Of a stretch of 26,043 nt of DNA, positions 7,081-15,239 are shown piece after piece. Made by a program: the position numbers and the translations under genes. The notes beneath the pieces are model-generated. The model did not search any database, was not told the DNA's origin, and saw only the letters and a list, made by a program, of their open reading frames with translations. Location: NCBI GenBank assembly GCA_039028895.1, contig JBCCHF010000062.1, forward strand, positions 1-26,043, given 5' to 3'. The first letter of the stretch is position 1. Each line of letters starts with the position of its first letter. The DNA comes from JAHDCJ01 sp039028895 (GTDB lineage: Bacteria; Bacteroidota; Bacteroidia; Chitinophagales; Saprospiraceae).

Positions 7081-8622
7081 ATGAAAGACAATCTCAATTT
7101 ACTGGAGTCGAAACTCGCTGAAGCTTACCTGGGAGGAGGAGAGGATAGAATCGCATCGCAGCATAAAAAAGGAAAGTTAACGGCCAGAGAACGTCTACAT
7201 TTTTTACTCGACAAAGATACGTTTGAGGAAATAGGTGCTTTGGTTACCCATCGATCCACTGATTTTGGCATGGAAAGCAAACAATTCTATGGCGACGGTG
7301 TAGTGACAGGTTATGGCACAATCGGTGGAAGACTGGTTTACGTATTCGCCCAGGATTTCACGGTTTTTGGCGGGTCTTTATCAGAAACACATGCTGAAAA
7401 GATATGTAAGATCATGGACTTGGCTATGGAAAATGGTGCTCCACTGATCGGCCTCAACGATTCGGGAGGGGCTCGTATCCAGGAAGGGGTTCAGTCTCTA
7501 GGCGGTTATGCGGATATCTTTTACAGAAATACTCTGGCTTCCGGAGTTATTCCGCAAATCTCTGCTATCATGGGACCATGCGCTGGAGGTGCTGTTTATT
7601 CTCCTGCTATTACCGATTTTACGATTATGGTAGAACAAACCTCTTATATGTTTGTAACAGGGCCAAATGTTGTTAAGACTGTTACTAATGAAGAGGTAAG
7701 TGCTGAAGATCTGGGCGGGGCATCGGCCCACTCCACTAAATCTGGTGTTACTCATTTTACTGCGGCCAATGATATTGAGTGTATTGAAAAGGTAAAAAAA
7801 CTACTAAGCTATATCCCTCAAAACTGTGAAGACGATCCACCTATGGTGACTTACTCATTAGCCGATGAGGAAAGGCCAAATCTATTGACAATTATTCCAG
7901 AAAATGCCAACCAGCCATATGATATTAGGGATGTTATCCATGAAGTTGTTGATACAGATAGCTTCTTTGAGGTTCATGAAGATTATGCAGAAAATATCGT
8001 TGTAGGCTTTTCCAGGATAGGTGGTAGATCAGTCGGTATAGTTGCCAATCAGCCCACTCATCTTGCAGGATGCTTGGATGTCAACAGCTCTAAAAAGGGC
8101 GCCAGATTTGTCAGGTTTTGCGATTGTTTCAATATTCCGCTTTTGGTTTTGGTCGATGTTCCAGGTTTCTTACCAGGCACCGATCAGGAATGGAATGCGA
8201 TTATCACTAATGGAGCAAAGCTCCTGTACGCGTTTAGTGAAGCGACTGTTCCGCGGGTAAGCCTGATCACAAGGAAAGCTTATGGTGGAGCATATGATGT
8301 AATGAATTCAAAACATATCGGAGCAGATATGAATTATGCCTGGCCTTCAGCAGAAATTGCAGTAATGGGTGCCAAAGGAGCCGCTGAAATAATTTTTAGA
8401 CGAGATATCAAAGCGGCAGATGACCCAGTCAAGGTTTTGGCAGAAAAAGAAGCGGAATATGCTGAGAAATTTGCACATCCCTTCCGTGCAGCAAGAAGAG
8501 GATTTATTGACGAGGTCATTAACCCTAAAGATACTCGTAGAAAGCTAATTCGAGCCTTTAAGATGTTAGAAAATAAGGTCGCCAAATTACCAAAGAAGAA
8601 ACATGGCAATTTACCCCTTTAA
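7081..8622 (+). CDS. pccB: Acyl-CoA carboxylase carboxyltransferase (beta) subunit, propionyl-CoA type
   Basis: This 513-residue protein is full length for the carboxyltransferase subunit of propionyl/methylmalonyl-CoA carboxylases. It has both crotonase-like halves: the N-terminal half with NDSGGARIQEGVQSL and GPCAGGAVYSPA (oxyanion glycines), and the C-terminal half with DVPGFLPGTDQEW and RKAYGGAYDVM. The Asp in GGAYDVM is the residue type associated with propionyl-CoA preference in the family, so PccB fits better than an acetyl-CoA enzyme. No biotin carboxylase or biotin-carrier gene adjoins it, so the alpha subunit must be elsewhere. A 32-bp gap follows the acyltransferase gene and a 20-bp gap precedes the next gene. 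Confidence 0.92.
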   Translation: MKDNLNLLESKLAEAYLGGGEDRIASQHKKGKLTARERLHFLLDKDTFEEIGALVTHRSTDFGMESKQFYGDGVVTGYGTIGGRLVYVFAQDFTVFGGSLSETHAEKICKIMDLAMENGAPLIGLNDSGGARIQEGVQSLGGYADIFYRNTLASGVIPQISAIMGPCAGGAVYSPAITDFTIMVEQTSYMFVTGPNVVKTVTNEEVSAEDLGGASAHSTKSGVTHFTAANDIECIEKVKKLLSYIPQNCEDDPPMVTYSLADEERPNLLTIIPENANQPYDIRDVIHEVVDTDSFFEVHEDYAENIVVGFSRIGGRSVGIVANQPTHLAGCLDVNSSKKGARFVRFCDCFNIPLLVLVDVPGFLPGTDQEWNAIITNGAKLLYAFSEATVPRVSLITRKAYGGAYDVMNSKHIGADMNYAWPSAEIAVMGAKGAAEIIFRRDIKAADDPVKVLAEKEAEYAEKFAHPFRAARRGFIDEVINPKDTRRKLIRAFKMLENKVAKLPKKKHGNLPL

Positions 8623-8642
8623 CCAACTTTTAATTTAGAACT

Positions 8643-9689
8643 ATGAAATATCTTCTCTACGGCGCTAATGGTTACACTGCCTCATTGATTATTGAGATGA
8701 CCAGTGAATTTGGGTTAACCCCAATTCTGGCTGGAAGAACCGCTTCAAAGCTGGAGCCAATAGCTAAGGCTTCAGGTTTCGAGTCCAGGGTATTTGGCCT
8801 CGATGATATTGACCTTGTGGACAGGAATCTTGAAGATGTTGATGTCGTGTTGCATTGTGCAGGTCCATTCATATATACGGCCAAACCTATGATGGAAGCC
8901 TGTATCCGTACAAAAACACATTACCTTGATATTACTGGGGAAATTGATGTTTTTGAAATGGGACATGAATTTGATCAACAGGCAAAAGATGCCGGCATTT
9001 TGATCATGCCTGGAGTAGGGTTTGATGTGGTCCCAACAGATTCAGTTGCCGGTTATTTAAAAGAAAAAATGCCCGACGCCTCTCACCTCATGCTGGCATT
9101 TGCACAGGCTGGGGGAAGTACTTCTCACGGTACAGCCAAGACCATGGTCGAAAACCTTGGAAAAGGAGGTATGATCAGAAAGAATGGGGTTTTAACCAAA
9201 GTACCCTCTGCCTATAAAAGCCAGAAGATAGATTTTGGAGTTTTTCAGCGCCATGCAGTAACCATCCCATGGGGTGATGTTTCGACTTCTTATCACCATA
9301 CCGGCATCCCAAATATTGAAGCATATATCTCCATGCCACCAAACGTCATTAAGATGATGAAGTTTCAAAGAAACCTTGAATGGTTAATGAGGATGGGCTT
9401 CGTGAAAAACTATCTGAAAAGGAAGATAGATAAACGTCCGGCAGGGCCAGATGAGCAATCCAGGAAAACTGCCAGTATGTATGTTTATGGAAAGGTAACT
9501 AACGATGCTGGTGATCGGCTTGAATATCGAATAAAAACGCCTGAAGGTTATACCCTAACAGCATGGATGGGCTTAAACATCACCAAAAAAGTATTGGAAG
9601 GGAAATCTAGCCCTGGTTTTCACACGCCTGCCGGACTTTTTGGGCATAAATTAGTCTTTGAAATGCCTGGTGTAGAGACCGTTGGATAA
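8643..9689 (+). CDS. Saccharopine dehydrogenase-like / trans-acting enoyl-reductase-like oxidoreductase
   Basis: This 348-residue protein has an N-terminal Rossmann nucleotide-binding motif YGANGYTA (7-14), followed by LAGRTASKL, where the Arg is typical of NADP binding. The pattern VVLHCAGPF and YLDITGE is characteristic of the saccharopine dehydrogenase-like reductases, including the trans-acting enoyl reductases. It is expected to be a soluble NAD(P)H-dependent reductase of a lipid or acyl intermediate. The 20-bp spacing from the carboxylase beta subunit suggests a shared transcript and a link to acyl metabolism, but the substrate is unknown. Confidence 0.8.
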   Translation: MKYLLYGANGYTASLIIEMTSEFGLTPILAGRTASKLEPIAKASGFESRVFGLDDIDLVDRNLEDVDVVLHCAGPFIYTAKPMMEACIRTKTHYLDITGEIDVFEMGHEFDQQAKDAGILIMPGVGFDVVPTDSVAGYLKEKMPDASHLMLAFAQAGGSTSHGTAKTMVENLGKGGMIRKNGVLTKVPSAYKSQKIDFGVFQRHAVTIPWGDVSTSYHHTGIPNIEAYISMPPNVIKMMKFQRNLEWLMRMGFVKNYLKRKIDKRPAGPDEQSRKTASMYVYGKVTNDAGDRLEYRIKTPEGYTLTAWMGLNITKKVLEGKSSPGFHTPAGLFGHKLVFEMPGVETVG

Positions 9690-9702
9690 GTATTGATACT
9701 TA
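9687..9702. repeat. Perfect 7-bp inverted repeat over stop codon
   Basis: TAAGTAT and ATACTTA, separated by TG, include the stop codon of the reductase gene. There is no following T-run, so this is not a standard terminator. It may be chance, a 3'-end stabilising hairpin or a binding site. Confidence 0.4.
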
Positions 9703-9727
9703 CAAATGAAGAATATTTCAACCACTA

Positions 9728-9758
9728 TTTCACAATCCATATAAAAAGGTTACCTTTG
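9728..9758 (+). promoter_or_regulatory. Bacteroidota-type promoter for rpsO
   Basis: TACCTTTG at 9751-9758 matches the -7 consensus TAnnTTTG exactly and is followed by CA. A weak -33 (TTTC at 9728-9731, one base off TTTG) lies 19 nt upstream. The predicted transcription start is near 9765, giving a leader of about 50 nt before the rpsO ATG at 9815. Confidence 0.65.
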
Positions 9759-9814
9759 CATCGCTAAGAAATGATTTTCGCAATCTCGATTGGTAACTTA
9801 TTAATAAAGAAATA

Positions 9815-10090
9815 ATGGCAGTTTATTTAAGTCCTGAAAAAAGAAAGGAAATTTACAAAGAATTTGGAGGAGCCGAAGAGAATAGTGGCTCCGTCGAGTC
9901 TCAGGTAGCATTATTCACATTTCGAATTAAAGAACTATCGAATCACCTGAAGACCAACAGAAAAGACTTTTCATGTCAGCGCTCTTTGCTCAAATTGGTA
10001 GGAAAGCGTAAAAGACTTCTTGCCTACTTGATGAAAAAAGACATCACAAGGTATAGAGCGCTTATCGAGAAATTAGGATTACGTAAGTAA
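9815..10090 (+). CDS. rpsO: 30S ribosomal protein S15
   Basis: This 91-residue protein is a typical S15 length. Recognisable S15 features are GSVESQVALFTFRIKELSNHL, followed by the highly conserved basic segment ending LLKLVGKRKRLLAYL and a C-terminal RYRALIEKLGLRK. The protein binds 16S rRNA in the small-subunit platform. It has its own promoter upstream and a strong intrinsic terminator directly after it, so it can be transcribed apart from pnp even though the rpsO-pnp order is the one common in bacteria. Confidence 0.97.
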   Translation: MAVYLSPEKRKEIYKEFGGAEENSGSVESQVALFTFRIKELSNHLKTNRKDFSCQRSLLKLVGKRKRLLAYLMKKDITRYRALIEKLGLRK

Positions 10091-10100
10091 TTAAAAACAC

Positions 10101-10140
10101 AAAAAAGTGTTCCCGGAATTTTGGCGGAACACTTTTTTTT
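10101..10140 (+). terminator. Intrinsic terminator after rpsO
   Basis: A 13-bp perfect stem pairs AAAAAAGTGTTCC (10101-10113) with GGAACACTTTTTT (10126-10138) around a 12-nt loop and ends in a run of T. The A-run on the left also makes it potentially active on the other strand. It begins 11 bp after the rpsO stop. Confidence 0.92.
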
Positions 10141-10247
10141 GTTCAATCTCTCCTCTTGAGATTTCACACATCCCAGTTCTGCTTTTTCATCATAGCGGTC
10201 AGGATTATTTTATGTTGTCTATTCAATGACCTAAAACCTTATTAGTA

Positions 10248-12446
10248 ATGGGGAAACAAATTCCTATTGACGTTACTTTTAATTTGCCTGATGGCAGAGA
10301 AGTAACAATTGAAACAGGGAAATTAGCCACCCAGGCTGATGGATCTGTAGTGGTACGCATGGGAAAAACCATGCTTTTCGCTTCTGTGGTTTCTGCCACT
10401 GAGGCAAGAGAGGGACAAAAATTCTTCCCTCTGTCTGTTGATTACCAGGAAAAATTCGCGGCTGCCGGCCGGATTCCAGGTAACTTTTTTAAACGCGAAG
10501 CGCGTCTTTCCGACTATGAAGTTTTGATATGCCGTCTCGTTGACCGTGTAATTCGTCCGCTTTTTCCTGATGGTTACATGAATGATACCCAAGTCATTAT
10601 CAACCTCATTTCTGCGGATGAAGATGTAATGCCTGATGCACTTGCTGCTTTGGCTGCATCAGCTGCACTAGCTGTTTCGCCAATTCCTTTTGCGGGTCCT
10701 ATTTCTGAAGTACGTGTAGCCCGTATCAACGGAGAACATGTAATTAACCCGGGCAGAACTGCCTTGAAAGAAGCCGATCTTGATATCATCGTTGGAGCAA
10801 CCACAGAAAACGTCATGATGGTCGAAGGTGAAGCGAATGAATGCTCTGAAGCTGATCTCGTAGAAGCAATTAGGATCGGTCACGAAGCGATCAAAGTCCA
10901 GTGTGAAGCACAGCTCGCACTTGCTGAGAAAGTAGGAGAGAAGGCGACGGTGAAGAGAGATGTCGAACCAATGCTTGAAAACGAGGAGTTGAAAGAAGAA
11001 ATTGCAGGAATGATTAAAGAGGATGTAAAGAAAATTGCAAAATCATTCCTCGACAAGAAGACAAGAAAAGAGCAGTTCAAAGCCAATAAGAATAAAATGG
11101 AAGAAGACCTTCTCGCTTCAAAGGGAGAAGAGTTCATGGAAGAGAACAAAGGATTGATTAATCGTTATTGGGTAGAAATCCATAAGAAAACAATCAGAGA
11201 AATTGTGCTCGCCGAAAAAATCCGTCTGGATGGCCGTAAACCGGATGAGGTTCGTCCTATCTGGACTGAGGTAGACTATTTGCCCGCGGCTCACGGTTCT
11301 GCTATCTTTAACCGTGGTGAAACTCAGGCTATTACCTCGTTAACACTTGGAACGAAGCTGGATGAGCAAATGATAGACAATGCTCTGGAGTTCTCTTACA
11401 ACAAATTCATTCTTCATTATAATTTCCCAGCTTTCTCGGTAGGGGAGATCAAACCAATGAGAGGTCCTGGAAGACGTGAGGTTGGGCACGCTAACCTTGC
11501 CAGCAGATCACTCAAGCAGGTTTTACCTCCTGTTGAAGATATGCCTTATACACTTAGAATTGTCTCCGACATTCTTGAGTCAAATGGTTCTTCCTCAATG
11601 GCTACAGTTTGTGCCGGCTCACTCGCTTTGATGGATGCAGGTATTCAGATCAAATCACCTGTTTCAGGTATCGCCATGGGTATGATTTCAGATGGGGAAA
11701 CAAACGTTGTACTTTCAGATATTTTGGGAGATGAAGATGCAATGGGAGATATGGACTTCAAAGTAACGGGTACCGAAAATGGTATTACTGCTTGTCAGAT
11801 GGACATCAAGATTGATGGCCTTCCATATGACCTACTTGAAGAAGCCCTGATGCAGGCCAAAGCAGGAAGAATACATATCCTGAATGAAATGGCCAAATCA
11901 ATTGGTCAGCCAAGAGAAGATCTTAAGCCTCACGCTCCTAGAATGGTTCAACTCACTATCGAGAAGAGTTTCATTGGTGCTGTTATCGGACCTGGTGGAA
12001 AAGTGATCCAGGAGATGCAAAAGGAAACCAATACCATCATTAACATCGAAGAGGTGGATGAAAAAGGTATTGTAACCATCGCAAGTTCTGATAAAGATTC
12101 ATTGGATATGGCTGTGAATAAAATTAAAGCCATTACCTATGTCCCTGAAGTTGGTGATGAATACGAAGCCAAGGTCGTTACTATTATGCCTTATGGTGTA
12201 TTCGCTGAGTTCCTTCCGGGTAAATCTGGATTGGTTCATATCTCCGAGCTTTCATGGACACGAATTGAAAAAATTGAGGATACAGGACTTACAGAAGGCG
12301 ACCTTCTGAAAGTCAGACTCATTGGCATCGATCCTAAGTCAGGAAAATTTAAATTATCTCGAAAAGTTTTAATGGAAAAACCTGAAGGTTGGAAACCACG
12401 TCCGCCTAGAGATGGTAACAAAAAACCATATAACAAGAAAAGGTAA
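10248..12446 (+). CDS. pnp: Polynucleotide phosphorylase
   Basis: This 732-residue protein has the standard PNPase layout. Two RNase PH domains flank an all-helical Lys/Glu-rich linker (about 225-300), with FFKREARLSDYEVLICRLVDR in the first domain and the GPGRREVGHANLA active-region motif in the second. A KH domain (about 560-620, with GAVIGPGGKVIQEMQ) and an S1 domain (about 630-705, with VVTIMPYGVFAEFLPGKSGLVHISEL) follow. It degrades RNA 3'-5' phosphorolytically in the cytoplasm. The spacer after the rpsO terminator (10141-10247) shows no perfect TAnnTTTG; the nearest weak match is TATGTTGT around 10211. Confidence 0.98.
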   Translation: MGKQIPIDVTFNLPDGREVTIETGKLATQADGSVVVRMGKTMLFASVVSATEAREGQKFFPLSVDYQEKFAAAGRIPGNFFKREARLSDYEVLICRLVDRVIRPLFPDGYMNDTQVIINLISADEDVMPDALAALAASAALAVSPIPFAGPISEVRVARINGEHVINPGRTALKEADLDIIVGATTENVMMVEGEANECSEADLVEAIRIGHEAIKVQCEAQLALAEKVGEKATVKRDVEPMLENEELKEEIAGMIKEDVKKIAKSFLDKKTRKEQFKANKNKMEEDLLASKGEEFMEENKGLINRYWVEIHKKTIREIVLAEKIRLDGRKPDEVRPIWTEVDYLPAAHGSAIFNRGETQAITSLTLGTKLDEQMIDNALEFSYNKFILHYNFPAFSVGEIKPMRGPGRREVGHANLASRSLKQVLPPVEDMPYTLRIVSDILESNGSSSMATVCAGSLALMDAGIQIKSPVSGIAMGMISDGETNVVLSDILGDEDAMGDMDFKVTGTENGITACQMDIKIDGLPYDLLEEALMQAKAGRIHILNEMAKSIGQPREDLKPHAPRMVQLTIEKSFIGAVIGPGGKVIQEMQKETNTIINIEEVDEKGIVTIASSDKDSLDMAVNKIKAITYVPEVGDEYEAKVVTIMPYGVFAEFLPGKSGLVHISELSWTRIEKIEDTGLTEGDLLKVRLIGIDPKSGKFKLSRKVLMEKPEGWKPRPPRDGNKKPYNKKR

Positions 12447-12464
12447 TGCATTTTGAAAATGCAT
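12446..12464. repeat. Perfect inverted repeat at the pnp stop codon
   Basis: ATGCATTTT and AAAATGCAT, separated by a single G, begin at the last base of the pnp stop codon. Together with the terminator eight bases later, this gives two consecutive hairpins at the transcript end. There is no adjacent T-run, so it may be a processing or stability element, or chance. Confidence 0.45.
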
Positions 12465-12471
12465 AAAATTT

Positions 12472-12508
12472 AAAGCCCTTATCAATGCGATAAGGGCTTT
12501 TTGTTTTT
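12472..12508 (+). terminator. Intrinsic terminator after pnp
   Basis: A perfect 12-bp stem pairs AAAGCCCTTATC (12472-12483) with GATAAGGGCTTT (12489-12500) around a 5-nt loop, followed by TTGTTTTTT. It begins 26 bp past the pnp stop. Confidence 0.95.
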
Positions 12509-12809
12509 TACCATATATTATTTCAAAAAATATTCTTTCCGAATGCAACTTTTTTACTCAAATTCTCTGTTAATACTATTGTAGGATAGTTCTTGACAAT
12601 TGCTCCTAAAAAATCAAGTCAGAATCTCACTTTACATTTGACGGGTTACCTTTTTGATTATTTGACAATTAAGTATGAGTTCGCATAAAAAAATAATTGG
12701 GAAAGTCAAGTATTTATTTCAGAAAAAGCAACATATTCATTTTTTAATCGTATTATTATAAACGAACAGACTAGCAAAACAAAACTTCAAAAAAGGCAAG
12801 CTACATACT
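12509..12809 (+). promoter_or_regulatory. Upstream region of rpoD with candidate -7 element
   Basis: This stretch between the pnp terminator and rpoD is AT-rich. TACATTTG at 12633-12640 matches the -7 consensus TAnnTTTG, but no good -33 TTTG lies 17-23 nt upstream. If used, it gives a leader of about 160 nt. The nonamer TTGACAATT occurs twice as a direct repeat (12593-12601 and 12662-12670). A 28-codon open frame (12675-12761) is present but has no independent support. No RNA gene or riboswitch fold was recognised. Confidence 0.45.
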
Positions 12810-13673
12810 ATGAGACAACTAAAAATTACGAATAAAATTACTGCCAGGGAAAGTCTCGCCCTCGATAAATATCTTAGTGATATTGGTAAGATTGATCTGC
12901 TGACCGCAGATGAAGAAGCTGATTTGGCAAGAAGAATCCGGGAAGGTGATCAACTGGCGTTGGAAAAACTTACAAAAGCAAATTTGAGATTCGTGGTTTC
13001 TGTGGCAAAACAATATCAAAACCAGGGCCTCTCACTCTCAGATCTAATAAATGAAGGCAATGTTGGCTTAATGAAAGCTGCTCGCCGTTTCGATGAAACT
13101 AAAGGATTTAAATTCATTTCTTATGCAGTCTGGTGGATTCGTCAATCTATTCTTCAGGCAATTGTAGAATATTCTAGGATAGTGAGACTCCCACTTAACA
13201 AAGTTGGGTCTTATAATAAAGTGAATGAAGCCTACCTCTCATTTGTGCAAGAATTCGAACGCGAACCATCAGGCGAAGAATTAGCCGATCTTCTGGGTTT
13301 AACCCCGAAAGAGGTTAATAATATGCTTAAAGGCAATGGCAGGCATCTGTCATTTGATGCGCCGATTAAAGGAGAAGAAGGAGATTCTACTATGCTCGAC
13401 CTCATGGAAAGTTTCGGCATCAGCCCGGATGACAACCTCATGGAGCAATCCCTTAAAGATGAGGTAATCCAGGGCCTGAAAATACTTTCGCCACGTGAAG
13501 TAGAAGTACTAGCTTCTTATTACGGGTTAAATGGCAAAAAATCCCTGACACTTGAAGAAATTGGAGAACTTTACAACCTCACCCGTGAAAGAGTCCGCCA
13601 GATCAAGGAAAGAGCAATTAGAAGATTGCGAAAAGCATATAACCGAAATGCACTGAAGTCTTATCTTGGTTAG
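12810..13673 (+). CDS. rpoD: Primary RNA polymerase sigma factor (RpoD/SigA family, short form)
   Basis: This 287-residue sigma-70 protein starts directly at region 1.2 (LDKYLSDIGKIDLLTADEE) and lacks region 1.1 and the long insert found in proteobacterial RpoD, which is normal for Bacteroidota. Region 2 is intact: NLRFVVSVAKQYQNQGLSL, DLINEGNVGLMKAARRFD and the DNA-melting FKFISYAVWWIRQSI. Region 3 follows, then region 4 with LSPREVEVLASYYGL and the helix-turn-helix LTLEEIGELYNLTRERVRQIKERAIRRLR split over about 250-280. It directs housekeeping transcription and fits the TAnnTTTG elements seen in this window. It is flanked by terminators and so probably monocistronic. Confidence 0.95.
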   Translation: MRQLKITNKITARESLALDKYLSDIGKIDLLTADEEADLARRIREGDQLALEKLTKANLRFVVSVAKQYQNQGLSLSDLINEGNVGLMKAARRFDETKGFKFISYAVWWIRQSILQAIVEYSRIVRLPLNKVGSYNKVNEAYLSFVQEFEREPSGEELADLLGLTPKEVNNMLKGNGRHLSFDAPIKGEEGDSTMLDLMESFGISPDDNLMEQSLKDEVIQGLKILSPREVEVLASYYGLNGKKSLTLEEIGELYNLTRERVRQIKERAIRRLRKAYNRNALKSYLG

Positions 13674-13696
13674 TAGAAATAACCAATAAATATTAT

Positions 13697-13735
13697 AAAA
13701 ACCGTCTAAGTCTAATTGACCAGGCGGTTTTTTCA
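13697..13735 (+). terminator. Intrinsic terminator after rpoD
   Basis: AAAAACCGTCT (13697-13707) pairs with AGGCGGTTTTT (13722-13732) with one G-U pair, around a 14-nt loop, followed by T residues. It lies 23 bp after the rpoD stop and ends less than 20 bp before the next start codon. Confidence 0.85.
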
Positions 13736-13749
13736 TAAATACCCTTTTT

Positions 13750-14337
13750 TTGAATTACCTCGCACACGTTTACTTATCCTACGAAAATGAAGAGATCCTA
13801 GCTGGAAATCTAATGGCTGATTTCATTAAAGGCAAGCCAGATACCAGCTTGCCTGACGGCATAATTAGAGGGATCACCTTACATCGCATCATCGACAGCT
13901 ATACCGACCAACATCCTGTTGTGCTGGAAAGTAAGAAATCTCTGTACCCTGTATTTGGGAAATATGCACCTGTAGTGCTTGATGTCTTTTACGATCATAT
14001 TCTCGCTAATGACTGGTTGACTTACAGCAACAAATCTTTGAAAGCATTCACACAAAGGAATTATAAACTGATGAATGCCCAAATTGAATGGATGCCAGAA
14101 ATTTTGCAATTGAGATTACCCAGTATGATCAATCATGATTGGTTATCAGGATATAAAACGATTGGAGGCATTACCAGATCTTTCGATAGACTTAGAGCAA
14201 GAGTGAGTAAACCTGAGAAGCTAAAAGATGCCCCTCAATTTCTTTTTGAAAATATGGAATACCTGTCCAAAGGATTTAACCAATTCTTCCCTGATGTTGA
14301 GCAATTGGCTCAAGAATTTATCGAAAGTGACCAATAG
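13750..14337 (+). CDS. Acyl carrier protein phosphodiesterase-like (AcpH/DUF479) protein
   Basis: This 195-residue protein matches the length and motif order of E. coli AcpH: MNYLAHVYLS, GNLMADFIKG (Asp24), LHRIIDSYTDQHP (His45, Asp49, Asp53) and LDVFYDHILANDW (Asp78, Asp82, His83). These are the likely metal-binding residues of an HD-like hydrolase. AcpH removes the phosphopantetheine arm from ACP; whether the Bacteroidota members do the same is not settled here. Homology of the first residues fixes the start at TTG 13750, since no ATG is available. The start lies just 14 bases past the rpoD terminator, with no visible promoter between, so expression may depend on readthrough. Confidence 0.82.
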   Translation: MNYLAHVYLSYENEEILAGNLMADFIKGKPDTSLPDGIIRGITLHRIIDSYTDQHPVVLESKKSLYPVFGKYAPVVLDVFYDHILANDWLTYSNKSLKAFTQRNYKLMNAQIEWMPEILQLRLPSMINHDWLSGYKTIGGITRSFDRLRARVSKPEKLKDAPQFLFENMEYLSKGFNQFFPDVEQLAQEFIESDQ

Positions 14338-14338
14338 G

Positions 14339-14539
14339 CTAAGAGAACCAATCCTTAATGACCTTGCCAAGGCCAAAAAATATGGCCAACCAGACCAATC
14401 CTTTGATAAAGAAAAACATGAAACCGGCAAATCCAAGACGTTTAAGCCATGTTTTAGCGTTTGTTGGTTGATTGGCTTCCTGTTCCTGATCTAGAATTTG
14501 ATCAGTTTGGGCTTCATGAGATGGTGCGTTATCCTTCAA
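14339..14539 (-). CDS. Small membrane protein, unknown function, coupled to porT
   Basis: This 66-residue frame has a polar N-terminal half (Asp/Gln/Glu-rich, about 1-28) and one strongly hydrophobic segment (about 33-60, RLGFAGFMFFFIKGLVW onward) preceded by basic Lys-Arg residues, which suggests a single-pass inner membrane protein. The only available start is TTG at 14539, which overlaps the end of porT by 11 bp; an in-frame stop lies 15 bp further upstream. The stop is one base from the convergent AcpH-like gene. Its position as the last gene of a ubiE-porT cluster supports its being real. No function is recognised. Confidence 0.65.
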   Translation of the reverse strand: MKDNAPSHEAQTDQILDQEQEANQPTNAKTWLKRLGFAGFMFFFIKGLVWLAIFFGLGKVIKDWFS

Positions 14540-15239
14540 AGTGAAATGAGATAGTTAAAGTCCTACTAAGAATCCTGTCTAGGACGGATGAATAAATAAG
14601 ATCATTATCGCTGATAAGAATATTACTCAGTCCCTGGCTGACCTTGATTTCTGGTGAAAAGATAAAATAAGGAAAGAAAAATTGGATGCCAAATCCATAT
14701 TCAACCGAAAAGTCAGACGGTGATACCTTTACCAATGAGGCTGCCTGCCGCGTTCGTGAGTTACTGGCCACATCATAAGAATATTTGACCCCAGCGACAA
14801 CAAATAGCCTGATGTCTTTGTATGGAGCTGATTTATATCTGATCAAAAAGGGAGCTTCAATAAATACGGCCTCAATTTTCTTGGTTTCAATTCGTCCTGT
14901 GCCAGTCCGGTGATATTCCAGGCGACGATCAGAAAATGAAAGTGTTGGTAACAACCTGAAGTCAAAAAACTTCCCAATCTTGAGATTGGTAACAATGCCA
15001 AGGTTAAATCCAGGCCCACGGGGTGATAAAACCGTGCTTATGCTATCACTGAGAATAAAATCCTGCCCTTGGATCACTCTGTAATTTGACGAATTATAGG
15101 ATAGTGTGATTCCGAAATAATAAGGCTTATTGGCAAAGTCAAGGTAGTTGTAGGTTCCCCTGATCTGAGCGTCTGCAAATAAGGTGGTCAGTGCAAACAA
15201 TGCAACCAATACTATTTTTCTCCAAGGTAAATCGAACAT
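14529..15239 (-). CDS. porT: Type IX secretion system protein PorT
   Basis: This 236-residue protein has an N-terminal signal peptide (WRKIVLVALFALTTLFADAQ, about 6-25) and a beta-rich outer-membrane-type body. PorT-like signatures are KPYYFGITLSYN, PGFNLGIVTNLKIG and FDFRLLPTLSFSDRRLEY, and the sequence ends in an aromatic FHF strand. PorT is a component of the type IX secretion/gliding machinery. It overlaps the 3' end of ubiE by 28 bp, a neighbour pair common in Bacteroidota, and the small membrane protein gene follows. Family placement is by eye from these motifs and the ubiE context. Confidence 0.85.
   Translation of the reverse strand: MFDLPWRKIVLVALFALTTLFADAQIRGTYNYLDFANKPYYFGITLSYNSSNYRVIQGQDFILSDSISTVLSPRGPGFNLGIVTNLKIGKFFDFRLLPTLSFSDRRLEYHRTGTGRIETKKIEAVFIEAPFLIRYKSAPYKDIRLFVVAGVKYSYDVASNSRTRQAASLVKVSPSDFSVEYGFGIQFFFPYFIFSPEIKVSQGLSNILISDNDLIYSSVLDRILSRTLTISFHFEG

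Noticed and set aside
7498..7755. Minus-strand frames inside pccB, pnp and other long genes
   Set aside because: They are opposite-strand shadows of well-supported coding genes and lack family features.
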